A stretch of 42,821 nt of DNA from Pseudobutyrivibrio sp. (GTDB taxonomy: Bacteria > Bacillota > Clostridia > Lachnospirales > Lachnospiraceae), in contig JAILAV010000179.1 in the NCBI GenBank assembly GCA_024681435.1, forward strand, positions 1 to 42,821. The letters are read 5' to 3'. Both the position numbers and the translations under genes were made by a program. Positions within the stretch are counted from its first letter, which is position 1. The number at the start of each line of letters is the position of its first letter. The notes under the pieces are model-generated. The model saw only the letters and a program-made list of their open reading frames with translations. It was not told the origin of the DNA and ran no database searches. Shown piece by piece: positions 17,658-25,908 of this stretch.

Positions 17658-17699
17658 TTAAAGTATTCGAAAAAAGACAACATAATATAGAATTAGTAG

Positions 17700-17750
17700 T
17701 ATAATAAATTAGGGCTTAGGGGGATTAACTCTTAAGCTCTATTTTTATTT
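17700..17750 (+). terminator. Terminator-like hairpin between the PNPOx-like gene and lrgA, preceded by a TATAAT box
   Basis: AGGGCTTAGGG pairs with CTCTTAAGCTCT (17711-17740, several G-U pairs), followed by ATTTTTATTTT. A TATAAT at 17700-17705 would start transcription just at the hairpin. Either this simply ends the upstream transcript, or it attenuates an lrgAB transcript. No other promoter is visible between the hairpin and lrgA. Confidence 0.6.
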
Positions 17751-17766
17751 TAAGGAAGTGTAGAAA

Positions 17767-18123
17767 ATGAAGTATTTGAGACAGTTTCTAATTATTCTGG
17801 CGGTGTCACTTGTTGGAGAAATCCTAAAAATGGTTCTTCCATTACCGGTTCCTGCTAGTATTTATGGAATGGTATTGATGTTTGTACTGCTTTTGACAGG
17901 TATTTTAAAGCTTGAACAGGTTAGAGATACCGGTAGATTTCTTATTGAAATTATGCCAGTAATGTTTGTTCCAGCAGGAGTTGGCCTTATGTCATCATGG
18001 AATGTATTAGAACCTGTTTTATTACCAGTTTCTATTATTACCGTAATTACGATATTTACTGTTATGGGAGCAACAGGTATTGTTTCCCAGTTTATTATTA
18101 GAAAAAGTGGTAAGGAGGCGTAA
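17767..18123 (+). CDS. lrgA: CidA/LrgA-family holin-like membrane protein (118 aa)
   Basis: A small four-helix integral membrane protein with the family signatures LVGEILKMVLPLPVPASIYGMVL and FVPAGVGLMSSW. Length and gene order match LrgA/CidA, which acts with LrgB/CidB in murein-hydrolase control and has also been linked to pyruvate and by-product transport. AAGGAAG precedes the ATG. Five bases separate it from lrgB, so the two form an operon. I call it LrgA only by position and size; CidA cannot be excluded. No LytSR-type regulator is nearby. Confidence 0.9.
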   Translation: MKYLRQFLIILAVSLVGEILKMVLPLPVPASIYGMVLMFVLLLTGILKLEQVRDTGRFLIEIMPVMFVPAGVGLMSSWNVLEPVLLPVSIITVITIFTVMGATGIVSQFIIRKSGKEA

Positions 18124-18128
18124 GAGTT

Positions 18129-18821
18129 ATGACTGAGTTTATGCAAAATAGCGCTTATGCTGGAGTTACCATTAGTCTTACAGCATATGCATTGGGTTCG
18201 TGGTTAAAAAGAAAATTTGGATTTGCCTTTTTTAATCCATTATTAATTTCTATTATTGTGACAATCGTTGCTCTTGTAGGTACAGGTGTTGATTACGAAA
18301 CATACAATGAAGGTGCCAAGTATTTAACATGGCTTCTTACACCAGCAACAGTATGTCTTGCTATTCCTCTTTATGAGGAGTGGGAGCTTCTTAAGAATAA
18401 CGCAAAGGCGGTAATTCTTGGAGTATTGGCTGGAGTTATTACAAGTCTTGTGACAGTATTTTTATGCGCTAGACTTATGGGATTAAATCATAAAAATTAT
18501 GTTTCATTGCTTCCAAAGTCAATTACAACAGCTATTGGAATGGGAGTATCCGAAGAATTAGGTGGATATGTTACTATCACTGTTGCTGTAATTGTCATTA
18601 CAGGAGTAATAGGCAATATTCTGGGAGAAGCAATTTGTAAGCTATTTAGAATTAAAGAGCCTATATCTAAAGGTTTGGCATATGGTACTGCCGCACATGC
18701 TATCGGTACAGCAAAGGCTATGGAGCTAGGAGATGTTGAGGGAGCCATGAGCTCGCTTTCAATAGCTGTAGCTGGTATATTAACAGTAGTTCTTGCAACG
18801 TTTTTTGCAGGTTTGATTTAA
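18129..18821 (+). CDS. lrgB: LrgB/CidB-family membrane protein (230 aa)
   Basis: A 230-aa polytopic membrane protein with LrgB family features: FNPLLISIIVTI near the start, LLTPATVCLAIPLYEEW in the middle, and LPKSITTAIGMGVSEELGG plus YGTAAHAIGTAKAMELG in the second half. These GTA-rich membrane loops are the most conserved part of the family. It partners LrgA. A GGAGG site ends inside lrgA, indicating coupled translation. It is followed by a bidirectional terminator shared with the convergent aldo/keto reductase. Confidence 0.93.
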   Translation: MTEFMQNSAYAGVTISLTAYALGSWLKRKFGFAFFNPLLISIIVTIVALVGTGVDYETYNEGAKYLTWLLTPATVCLAIPLYEEWELLKNNAKAVILGVLAGVITSLVTVFLCARLMGLNHKNYVSLLPKSITTAIGMGVSEELGGYVTITVAVIVITGVIGNILGEAICKLFRIKEPISKGLAYGTAAHAIGTAKAMELGDVEGAMSSLSIAVAGILTVVLATFFAGLI

Positions 18822-18830
18822 TATTAAAAA

Positions 18831-18854
18831 TAAGCACCTCATAAGAGGTGCTTA
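18831..18854. terminator. Bidirectional terminator between lrgB and the aldo/keto reductase
   Basis: TAAGCACCTC and GAGGTGCTTA form a 10-bp perfect stem with a 4-base loop. It has A/T-rich flanks on both sides, fitting use by both convergent genes. Confidence 0.85.
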
Positions 18855-18857
18855 TAA

Positions 18858-19712
18858 TTAGGCTTCATCAGGGCCATGACCACTGTTTCCATAAGGTGGA
18901 ATTTCATCAATGGCAGTCATGTCATCACTTGATAGTTCAAAATCAAAGACTTCTGAATTTTCAACTATTCTAGAAGGAGTAACTGATTTTGGTAATGGTA
19001 AAATATCGTGCTGTATTTCCCATCTGAGTATTATTTGAGCAACAGATTTTCCATATTTACTAGCCAATTCTTGTAAAAGAGGATGCTCAAGTGATTTTCC
19101 ACGACCAAGAGGACTCCAAGCTTCCACAAGGATTCCTTTTTCATGGCAATAATCAACGGTTTCTTTTTGTAAAAAGCCAGGATTTACTTCAATCTGATCT
19201 ACAGCAGGAATAACATCCATATCAATGATAGTTTCCAAATGATGTGGTAGGAAATTTGATACACCAATAGCTTTTACTTGGCCTGATTTATAGATTTCCA
19301 TCATTGCCTTCCAGGTATTTCGATTTGTGTTTTTCCAATCATCGTCAAAGGCATATGAAGAAGGCCAGTGAACCAGATAGAGATCAAGGTAATCTAGTTG
19401 CATTTCATCCATTGTTTTTTCAAATGCAGCAAGAGTTTTGTCATAACCTAATTCTGTCTTCCAAACTTTGCTAGTGACAAAAATATCCTCACGGGTTGCT
19501 TTGCCTTCAGCAATAAAGTCTTTGATGGCATTGCTTACGTATTTTTCATTTTCATAAAATGCAGCGGTATCGATATGGCGATAACCTAAATCCAAAGCTT
19601 TTTTTACAGAAGAATAAGCATCAGCTGCATCTTTGATTTTGTATGTGCCATATCCAAGAATTGGAATTGATGTGCCGTTATTTAGTTTGATTCGAGTGGC
19701 TAGTGTATCCAT
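18858..19712 (-). CDS. Aldo/keto reductase (284 aa)
   Basis: An NAD(P)H-dependent carbonyl reductase of the 2,5-diketogluconate reductase-like group. The catalytic tetrad is intact: D48 and Y53 (GYRHIDTAAFYENE), K82 (VTSKVWKT) and H115 (LVHWP). Cofactor-binding motifs follow: AIGVSNFLP, VDQIEVNPG, and EAWSPLGRG with the C-terminal LPKSVTPSRIVEN. Length is standard. The minus-strand start has GGGAGGG 7 bases upstream, and a TATAAT at 19743-19748 (minus) is a likely -10. It is transcribed divergently from the esterase, with about 106 bases between them. Confidence 0.95.
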   Translation of the reverse strand: MDTLATRIKLNNGTSIPILGYGTYKIKDAADAYSSVKKALDLGYRHIDTAAFYENEKYVSNAIKDFIAEGKATREDIFVTSKVWKTELGYDKTLAAFEKTMDEMQLDYLDLYLVHWPSSYAFDDDWKNTNRNTWKAMMEIYKSGQVKAIGVSNFLPHHLETIIDMDVIPAVDQIEVNPGFLQKETVDYCHEKGILVEAWSPLGRGKSLEHPLLQELASKYGKSVAQIILRWEIQHDILPLPKSVTPSRIVENSEVFDFELSSDDMTAIDEIPPYGNSGHGPDEA

Positions 19713-19818
19713 ATTAAACCCTCCCTTATATTTATTGAGCCAATTATAGCATTTTAGACATTTAAAATATAGATGAAGTGATTTAGAATAATAATATAAA
19801 AAAAGGGAGAAAAATATA

Positions 19819-20565
19819 ATGAAACAGTTTTATATTGAAGATGATGGGATTAAATTAAACGCAAAATTAGATATGCCTGAGAATAGCCCAAAGAAGTGTC
19901 CTTTATGTCTTGTTTTTCATGGGTTTACTGGTCATATTGAAGAAGATCACATTGTGGCAGTGGCTAAGGCTATGAATGAAGTGGGGGTAGCCACTCTCAG
20001 AGTAGATTTATATGGTCATGGAAATAGTGATGGAGAATTTGAAAATCACAACCTTTATAAATGGCTTAACAATATAATGACTGTTACAGATTATGCTAAG
20101 AAATTAGATTTTGTTACTGATTTATATATCTGCGGTCACTCACAGGGGGGACTTGCAGTTACACTTGCAGCAGCTATGGAGGGTAGTTTGTTTAAAGCAC
20201 TTATTCCTCTTGCTCCTGCATACCTTATTCCTGTTGGTGCTAGAGCAGGAGTTTTACTTGGTCAGCCTTTTGATCCAAGCAATATCCCAGATTTTTTGAT
20301 TTCATGGGATGATAGAAAACTTAGCGGCAATTATATTCGTGTGGCCCAGACAATTGATTGTGACAAGGCTATCAAGAAATATCAGGGTAAAGTGCTTATT
20401 GTTCATGGTGATGAAGATGAGGCAATACCTTTAGATTTCTCGATTTCAGCATCTGAGAAATTTACAGATTGCAAATTAGTAATAGTAAAAGGTTCTAATC
20501 ACTGTTATGACAATCACTTGGATTCAGTGGTAGAAGCCATAAAGGATTTTTTAAAGTCCATATAG
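19819..20565 (+). CDS. Alpha/beta hydrolase, feruloyl/cinnamoyl esterase-like (248 aa)
   Basis: The sequence closely follows what I recall of Est1E, the feruloyl esterase of Butyrivibrio proteoclasticus, with a constant +3 offset. Nucleophile S108 is in ICGHSQGG, acid D200 in VHGDEDEAIP, and base H228 in GSNHCYD, against S105/D197/H225. The HGFTGH oxyanion loop and the lid region (ARAGVLLGQPFDPSNIPD) are present. There is no signal peptide, so it acts in the cytosol on imported hydroxycinnamoyl-sugar esters released from plant cell walls. A GGGAG site precedes the ATG. No xylanase or transporter genes are adjacent. Substrate is inferred from similarity only. Confidence 0.9.
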   Translation: MKQFYIEDDGIKLNAKLDMPENSPKKCPLCLVFHGFTGHIEEDHIVAVAKAMNEVGVATLRVDLYGHGNSDGEFENHNLYKWLNNIMTVTDYAKKLDFVTDLYICGHSQGGLAVTLAAAMEGSLFKALIPLAPAYLIPVGARAGVLLGQPFDPSNIPDFLISWDDRKLSGNYIRVAQTIDCDKAIKKYQGKVLIVHGDEDEAIPLDFSISASEKFTDCKLVIVKGSNHCYDNHLDSVVEAIKDFLKSI

Positions 20566-20616
20566 TAAGACAATAATAATTCACATTTTAATGATAAAAT
20601 TCAACTAGTATTTATT

Positions 20617-20643
20617 CGTGAGAATAATTACACAATGCTCACG
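20617..20643 (+). repeat. Inverted repeat upstream of the second MCP gene
   Basis: CGTGAG and CTCACG, 15 bases apart, lie about 30 bases before the MCP start codon. Possible operator. No sigma-D/FliA promoter consensus could be placed here. Confidence 0.35.
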
Positions 20644-20672
20644 TTTAATATATTTATTTTCTGGAGGTATTT

Positions 20673-22382
20673 ATGATAAAGAAAAGAAATGAAACTGTTA
20701 ACTTGCATTCCATTTATGTGAAGATTTTAGTGCTTGTATTAATAAGCGTTATTGCATTCTTTGCACTAAACATCGCTTATATCATTCCACGCGCTAAATC
20801 AACAATTCAAAAAGTTAACGAGAACAATATGCAGGATTTAGCTACATTATGTTCTGAACTTGTTGAAGAGGAAATCTTACTTAAGGGTGCAGATGCCGTT
20901 GATTATGATGCTTTAAAGCCTATCTTTGATGGAAGAGGTCTTAATGGCATCGAATCAAGCTCTATATATGTAGTTGATGGTGATGGAATCTTCTTGTATC
21001 ACAAGAAAACAGAAAAGGTTGGTACAGAAGTTTTTAATGAGGATGTTAAAAATGTCCTTAAGGCGATTCCAACTGGTAATTATCAGCCAAATGGTATTTT
21101 CCACTATGTAGATGAAAATGGTGTAGCTAAATATAGCTCTTACCAGGTTATTGAGTCCCAAGGCTGGGTTACAGTTGCTGTAGCAAATGAGTCTGAGATT
21201 ATGGCTGAGATTAATCAAATTAGAAATCTTGGTATTCTTCTTTCATGTGTAGTTGCTGCTCTTGTAATATTTGTTGGTGTAGTTGCTGCTAAGGGTATTA
21301 CACGTCCAATTAGGATTATCACAAACGTAATTGATAACGTTGGTAGATTAGACTTTACTGAAAACGATGCTCTTGAGCATATTGAAGATAACAAGGATGA
21401 GACAGGTACAATGGCTAGAGCTGTTGCTACAATGGAGAAGAGCTTACGCGATATCGTAGAAAGAATCGCAAGTACATCTGTTGATCTTGAGGGACATGCC
21501 CTTAGACTTAAGGATATTACTGCAGAAATCGATTCAGCTAATGCTGATAACTCTGCTACATCTGAGGAGCTTGCAGCTAGCATGCAGGAGACAAGTGCTA
21601 CTACTGATGTTATCAGTGAGAGAACTGCTCGCATAAAAGAGAATGCTGATGAAATCGCTGAAGAGGCTAAGGTTGGTGCTAATAGCGCTGTTGAAACAAA
21701 GAAGAAGGCTAATGAAGTTTACAATGAGACAGTAGCAGCTAAGGAAAAGACAGAACGTATTTACGAAGAGATTAATGTTCAAGGACAGGAAGCTCTTGAA
21801 AAATCAAAGGCTGTTGAGAAGGTTAATGCATTGGCTGCTGCAATTCAGGATATTGCTAGCCAGACAAATCTTCTTGCTCTTAATGCTTCAATTGAAGCGG
21901 CTCGTGCAGGTGAGGCAGGTAGAGGTTTTGCTGTAGTTGCAACAGAAATTGGTGGATTGGCAACTCAGTCAAGTGATACAGTTTCTGGTATTATGGAAAT
22001 TGTTTCAGAGGTTCAGAGCTCTGTTAATTTAATGAATCAGTGCTTAACAAGAACTCTTGAATACATTGAAAAAGACATAGCTCATGATTATGATAATTTC
22101 TTGCAGATGGCTGATAATTATAAGCTTGATGCAGAGAACTTCTCTGATGCAATGACACAGATTTCTGATAAGATTTCTGAATTGCAGGAAGCTACTACAG
22201 AAATCTCTGAATCAGTTGATGAGATTTCAAGAACTGTTGGTGAGGCAGCAGAGGCTGTAACAACAGTAGCAGAAAAGGCTACAGACGTAGCAAACCTTTC
22301 AGATGGAGTTGTAAAGGTAGTAGGTGAAACAGAAGAGAATTCTGATGAATTGAGGAATATCAAAGATTCATTCACTATTTAA
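20673..22382 (+). CDS. Methyl-accepting chemotaxis protein (569 aa)
   Basis: A chemoreceptor with TM1 at ~14-38. A Cache-like extracellular domain of about 145 residues includes [20 protein letters not shown] and the [10 protein letters not shown] end. TM2 lies at ~186-208, then HAMP beginning ITRPI, then the signalling domain with the conserved tip near 395-425 ([34 protein letters not shown]). The extracellular part is smaller than in the first MCP, which suggests a single-Cache sensor and a different ligand. A CTGGAGG site precedes the ATG. Its 3' end overlaps the convergent minus-strand gene by 8 bases, with no terminator between. Confidence 0.95.
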   Translation: MIKKRNETVNLHSIYVKILVLVLISVIAFFALNIAYIIPRAKSTIQKVNENNMQDLATLCSELVEEEILLKGADAVDYDALKPIFDGRGLNGIESSSIYVVDGDGIFLYHKKTEKVGTEVFNEDVKNVLKAIPTGNYQPNGIFHYVDENGVAKYSSYQVIESQGWVTVAVANESEIMAEINQIRNLGILLSCVVAALVIFVGVVAAKGITRPIRIITNVIDNVGRLDFTENDALEHIEDNKDETGTMARAVATMEKSLRDIVERIASTSVDLEGHALRLKDITAEIDSANADNSATSEELAASMQETSATTDVISERTARIKENADEIAEEAKVGANSAVETKKKANEVYNETVAAKEKTERIYEEINVQGQEALEKSKAVEKVNALAAAIQDIASQTNLLALNASIEAARAGEAGRGFAVVATEIGGLATQSSDTVSGIMEIVSEVQSSVNLMNQCLTRTLEYIEKDIAHDYDNFLQMADNYKLDAENFSDAMTQISDKISELQEATTEISESVDEISRTVGEAAEAVTTVAEKATDVANLSDGVVKVVGETEENSDELRNIKDSFTI

Positions 22383-22770
22383 ATATATCTAAGATTTTTT
22401 GTAGCAAGCTCTTATTCCTTTTCTTGTAAGTGAATTCGAGCTTGCTATATTTAGATAGAGGATCTGCTTTAGAATCAAAGCGTGTTAGGAAAATACGCAT
22501 CCAAACAACATCCTCGTCTTTACCCTGAAACTCGTCGAAGCTAGTTTCAGCATTATTAAGGCCCTCATAACGGGCCTTTATTTTATTTAATCTTTCTATT
22601 GTCGCATCCCATTCTGGTAGAACATCACGAACGTCTATTACGGCAAGTTTCATTCTTTTGACATATTCTCCAACACCATTTTCTTCAATTTTAAAATGCT
22701 TGGATAAGATGAAATCAAAGTATTTGTATTCGTCAAAGAAATTTTCGTTTGTAATTCTATTCTTGTTCAT
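22375..22770 (-). CDS. Unknown protein (131 aa), third gene of the GGDEF/PilZ operon
   Basis: I do not recognise the family. It is a soluble, charged protein with a helix-rich middle ([19 protein letters not shown]) and a basic C-terminal tail ([17 protein letters not shown]). I start it at the ATG at 22770, which has AAGGTGG 9 bases upstream. The track's longer form to 22839 would overlap the PilZ gene and has no ribosome-binding site. It lies 31 bases behind the PilZ gene, so a role linked to c-di-GMP output is plausible but only from context. Its stop codon lies inside the convergent MCP gene. Confidence 0.75.
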   Translation of the reverse strand: MNKNRITNENFFDEYKYFDFILSKHFKIEENGVGEYVKRMKLAVIDVRDVLPEWDATIERLNKIKARYEGLNNAETSFDEFQGKDEDVVWMRIFLTRFDSKADPLSKYSKLEFTYKKRNKSLLQKILDIFK

Positions 22771-22801
22771 AATAAAACCACCTTCATGGGCTAAATCATG
22801 C

Positions 22802-23515
22802 TTAATGCCAACGTTTGATTTCCTTTTGATTCCAACCATGCGCAGCCACAGATTGTTCTGCGGTTTTCTTTCGCTTGGCAGTGTTCTTTATTGCGTCGTC
22901 TAAGCTTAGTATTTTAGCAACCTCGTATTTGTATTTTGTTGAGATGGCACAACCAAGTAGTTGATTGTCACCATCTAGTATCATTGTTCGAACGATTCTG
23001 ATTGGAAAGATGGTCTCTTTATTTATAAACTTGATTAATATAGGTGATCCGTTTGTTAAAGCTTCGCTGTGGCGTACCTTAACGCCAACACCGCCATAGG
23101 AGATATTTACAGCCTCTCCTTTGATTAAAACACCGTCCTGAGTTATTTCTACAGGCTCACTGATTTTTGTTCGTTTAAATCTACGTCGTTCACATTGTAC
23201 ACCAATATCAATCTGGGTTAAGACTAGACCAAATTTCTGACCATTTTCTTTTGATGTAATTACCTTTACATTGTCCCACATATAAGCTTTTTTATTATGT
23301 GTACAATAAAGGGTAGGACGAGTATTTTTGAATTTCCAATCCAAGGAAACAACCTTGCCCTTCCATCTGAATTTAATTGGCTCAAAGCCGAGATAGTAGG
23401 ACGTTGGTTTTTCAAGCTTTACATTTAAGAGCTTAAGTGGAATTTCAATTCTTCGCCTGTTTTTTGTGATTTTGATGTAAGGTTTGTTTGCGTTTGTAAT
23501 ATCTGATAGTTTCAT
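22802..23515 (-). CDS. PilZ-domain c-di-GMP receptor protein (237 aa)
   Basis: The second half is a PilZ domain with both c-di-GMP contact motifs: the arginine cluster CERRRFKR (RxxxR) and NISYGGVG (D/NxSxxG), about 30 residues apart. The N-terminal ~110 residues form a separate beta-rich domain, resembling the YcgR-like layout in which it would touch the flagellar motor or another target. I prefer the ATG at 23515, since GAGG lies 6 bases upstream and the ATG at 23527 has none. The start lies 17 bases after the GGDEF gene, so producer and receptor are co-expressed. Confidence 0.88.
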   Translation of the reverse strand: MKLSDITNANKPYIKITKNRRRIEIPLKLLNVKLEKPTSYYLGFEPIKFRWKGKVVSLDWKFKNTRPTLYCTHNKKAYMWDNVKVITSKENGQKFGLVLTQIDIGVQCERRRFKRTKISEPVEITQDGVLIKGEAVNISYGGVGVKVRHSEALTNGSPILIKFINKETIFPIRIVRTMILDGDNQLLGCAISTKYKYEVAKILSLDDAIKNTAKRKKTAEQSVAAHGWNQKEIKRWH

Positions 23516-23532
23516 ATTCTCCCTCATGGATA

Positions 23533-24978
23533 TTATCGACGCTTCTCTGGGTGCTGTTCATAGAAGGCATTTTTGTCTTCATACATATTTTCATCTGCAT
23601 ACCTCATTGCAAGACGAAGATTACCAGAGGACTCGTCATGATAATGTCCGATAGCAAAGTTAAGCCAGTTTGGATCACAGGCAAGTTTCCTCAACTGAGA
23701 AAGCTTTTGTAAAAACTCTTCCTCAGTACTATCTAGAGATATTATAGCAAATTCATCCCCTCCAGCTCTATAAATTTTATCATTATAGAATACTTCTTTT
23801 AGGACTTTTGCAGCATCCTTTAGAAGTTGATCACCTGAATTATGACCACCATTATCATTTATTGTCTTCAATCCATTTAAATCGCAGAAGGCAACTGAGA
23901 ATGGTTTAGGCTCTAGCTTTAGCTTTAGAGATAGTTCATCGACATTTACATTCATGCAATTTCGGTTAAATACTCCTGTAAGCATATCAACGTTGCTAAG
24001 ATATTCAAGCTTCTCTAAAAAGGCGTGGTTTGCCACTTCTGCAGTAAGGAAGAATGATATAAGTTCTATAGTTTCCTTTATGCGAGTTAAGTTTGTAGTA
24101 TCAAAATTAGATATATATAGATATCCTATTATTGTTCCATGATGTAAAAATGGCATAAGACATAGAGTTTTTCCATTGGCATCTATAAAGGTTTGGAGCC
24201 ATTTTGGAGCCAGAGTCTTATAATGCTTAATATCATCATCGTTTCTAATGATGATATTGTTTGTTTCTGCAACAAGACTTTCCCAACATCCTACGATTTC
24301 GTAATCAAATTTGGAAAAGATATCTTTAATACAATATGCATTGTCTTTGACAGATTCGCTTATAATTTCAAATTTTTCTTGTTCTTTATCAATTGTTAAA
24401 ATACATGCGTCAATAGAACCTGTGTATTCTCGGATATCATTTGTAACAATATCCATGCTGGCGAAGAAATCGCGCTCGTTTCGCAGTTCTAAGCATACCT
24501 TAATTACAAAACTGGATATATCTGGTGAAACAGCAGAAAATTTACCGGTATCCATTTCTTTGTTAAGAGCGTACATAAATTGGCAGTAGGAGATATTTTC
24601 TTCATGATTACAATTTATAGGAAGAAGAAAGTCTTCAGTCCAATAACCATACATTTTTGTGGTATCAACATAGGTGTGAATATGCTCATTGTTCCATGCG
24701 GCTCTAAAGCAGATGTCTTCAAATTTAGGTTCCTTTGGAATATGTGCAGTATAAGGTTTTCCCTCGATTACTTCGTCAAAATCCTCAAAGCTAACATTAT
24801 TTTGACCTTCAATTTCGTTAAACAAGTCATAGTAGCTTCTCTTAAAGATATCATTAACAGCAAAAAAATTTATATCTCCACAGCTTCCATCAGGCAATTT
24901 TTCAACAGAAAGAATGGTACATGGAAGGGTAGACTTATTAGCTAAATTTTTCAATTCTTGATAGAGTTGATTCTTCAT
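23533..24978 (-). CDS. GGDEF-domain diguanylate cyclase with N-terminal sensory region (481 aa)
   Basis: The C-terminal ~165 residues form a GGDEF domain with an intact active site (YRAGGDEFAII, residues 406-410) and the MLTGVFNRN and FCDLNGLKTIND signatures, so it should make c-di-GMP from GTP. The R of the inhibitory RxxD site upstream is replaced (FYND), so normal product inhibition is unlikely. The N-terminal ~310 residues have no membrane segment. They include a PAS-like region and a likely GAF-like domain (CLMPFLHHGTIIGYLYI), suggesting a cytosolic sensor. Start chosen at 24978, where GCGAGG lies 6 bases upstream; the track's 25062 start adds 28 residues without a site. First gene of an operon with PilZ. 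Confidence 0.92.
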   Translation of the reverse strand: MKNQLYQELKNLANKSTLPCTILSVEKLPDGSCGDINFFAVNDIFKRSYYDLFNEIEGQNNVSFEDFDEVIEGKPYTAHIPKEPKFEDICFRAAWNNEHIHTYVDTTKMYGYWTEDFLLPINCNHEENISYCQFMYALNKEMDTGKFSAVSPDISSFVIKVCLELRNERDFFASMDIVTNDIREYTGSIDACILTIDKEQEKFEIISESVKDNAYCIKDIFSKFDYEIVGCWESLVAETNNIIIRNDDDIKHYKTLAPKWLQTFIDANGKTLCLMPFLHHGTIIGYLYISNFDTTNLTRIKETIELISFFLTAEVANHAFLEKLEYLSNVDMLTGVFNRNCMNVNVDELSLKLKLEPKPFSVAFCDLNGLKTINDNGGHNSGDQLLKDAAKVLKEVFYNDKIYRAGGDEFAIISLDSTEEEFLQKLSQLRKLACDPNWLNFAIGHYHDESSGNLRLAMRYADENMYEDKNAFYEQHPEKRR

Positions 24979-25125
24979 TAATATCCTCGCAATAAATGGA
25001 CGTACACTATTGTATATGTATTTATTGTATTGGATATTTGTGCTTACTTTGTGAAAAACCATAGATATAGGAAAAAATTATCGTTATGTATAAAAATATT
25101 TTAGAATTAAAATGTAAAAACTATG

Positions 25126-25154
25126 TTGCATTACTTCGTATATATATATATAAT
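25126..25154 (+). promoter_or_regulatory. Promoter of the folT riboswitch transcript
   Basis: TTGCAT, 17-base spacer, perfect TATAAT. It lies 16 bases before the riboswitch 5' stem, the expected spacing for a leader RNA. Confidence 0.8.
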
Positions 25155-25169
25155 CATAAAAAAATAAAT

Positions 25170-25264
25170 GCAGAGTAGACTGTAAAGCGTTAAGTGCTAG
25201 GTGAACAGGGAGTTGTCACTTGGACGAAGGATTTAGCCGCGGTTTTATGGTCGCATCCCGCTGC
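25170..25264 (+). ncRNA. Tetrahydrofolate (THF, class I) riboswitch
   Basis: The leader matches the THF-I/folT aptamer: GAGTAGAC near the 5' side, GCGTTAAGTG, the loop GGTGAACAGGGAGTTGTCAC, then GGACGAAGG, CCGCGG and GCATCCCGCTGC closing on the first stem (GCAG/CTGC). The gene immediately downstream is folT, the classic target. Expected to bind reduced folates and lower folT expression when folate is plentiful. Confidence 0.93.
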
Positions 25265-25325
25265 TACATAGTGAGATTAACACCTCCAATGTAGACAAAG
25301 GATACTGCAAAGGAGGTGCTTTTTT
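25264..25325 (+). promoter_or_regulatory. Expression platform of the THF riboswitch (Shine-Dalgarno sequestration)
   Basis: CACCTCC (25281-25287) is the exact complement of GGAGGTG (25312-25318), which contains the folT ribosome-binding site. A competing hairpin, CTACAT (25264-25269) with ATGTAG (25289-25294), would trap CACCTCC in its loop and free the site. CTACAT abuts the riboswitch closing stem, giving a plausible switch. TTTTTT before the ATG would also allow termination. The on/off assignment is inference. Confidence 0.8.
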
Positions 25326-25847
25326 ATGAACAAACTTAGAGACACAAAGACACTTACACTTGCAGCAATGTTGACAGCTATTGGAATTATCTTAGGATTT
25401 TTCAAATTACCTATCAATCAATTTATCGAAATTAGATTTGGGTCATTGCCAGTAGCTATGGCAGGAATGTTGCTTGGTCCAATTCCTGCTGCTGTAGTAG
25501 GAGCGCTGGTTGATATCGGTGGATTTATTGTGAAGCCTACAGGCCCATATTTCCCTGGATTCACTATCAGTGGAATCGTTACGGGATTAATATTTGGTTT
25601 CGCATTATATAACAATAAGCCATCAGTTCTTAGAGTGTTTGTGGCACAGGTGATTTACACAATTGTTGTTGGCCTAGGAATGAACACTTATTGGCTAAGC
25701 CTTCTTTATTTAAAGAATGGATATATTGCAGCACTTATTATGAGATTGCCAAAGGAATTGATTATGATTCCGGTATACACAATTTTGTATGTCATTGTTC
25801 TTAAATCCTGTGAGAGATTTAAATATTTATTTTTGAAAACAGCATAA
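25326..25847 (+). CDS. folT: Folate-specific ECF transporter S component (173 aa)
   Basis: A membrane protein of about six helices with the S-component start RDTKTLTLAAMLTAIGIILGFFKLP and the folate-family features IRFGSLPVAMAGMLLGPIPAAVVGALVDIGGF and GPYFPGFTISGIVTGLIFG. FolT binds folates and works with the shared ECF energising module (EcfA, EcfA', EcfT), which is not in this window. The start uses AGGAGG 9 bases upstream, the same site masked by the riboswitch. It supplies folate in the neighbourhood of metH. A weak terminator follows. Confidence 0.93.
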   Translation: MNKLRDTKTLTLAAMLTAIGIILGFFKLPINQFIEIRFGSLPVAMAGMLLGPIPAAVVGALVDIGGFIVKPTGPYFPGFTISGIVTGLIFGFALYNNKPSVLRVFVAQVIYTIVVGLGMNTYWLSLLYLKNGYIAALIMRLPKELIMIPVYTILYVIVLKSCERFKYLFLKTA

Positions 25848-25849
25848 GT

Positions 25850-25897
25850 ATAATAAGCCTAGGGCCGGAGGTTTTGCTCTAGGCTTTATTATATTTA
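25850..25897 (+). terminator. Weak terminator after folT
   Basis: TAATAAGCCTAGGGC pairs with GCTCTAGGCTTTATTA (one extra T), forming a long stem. It is followed by TATTTA rather than a clean T-tract, so some read-through into the HD-mnmA-metH genes is possible. Confidence 0.55.
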
Positions 25898-25908
25898 GGA
25901 GAACAAAA

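Noticed and set aside
24580-24945. Plus-strand ORF of 121 aa inside the GGDEF gene
   Set aside because: Entirely antisense to a clear diguanylate cyclase, and no ribosome-binding site.
25141-25156. TA dinucleotide run as a microsatellite of interest
   Set aside because: It is the AT-rich spacer and -10 of the folT promoter.
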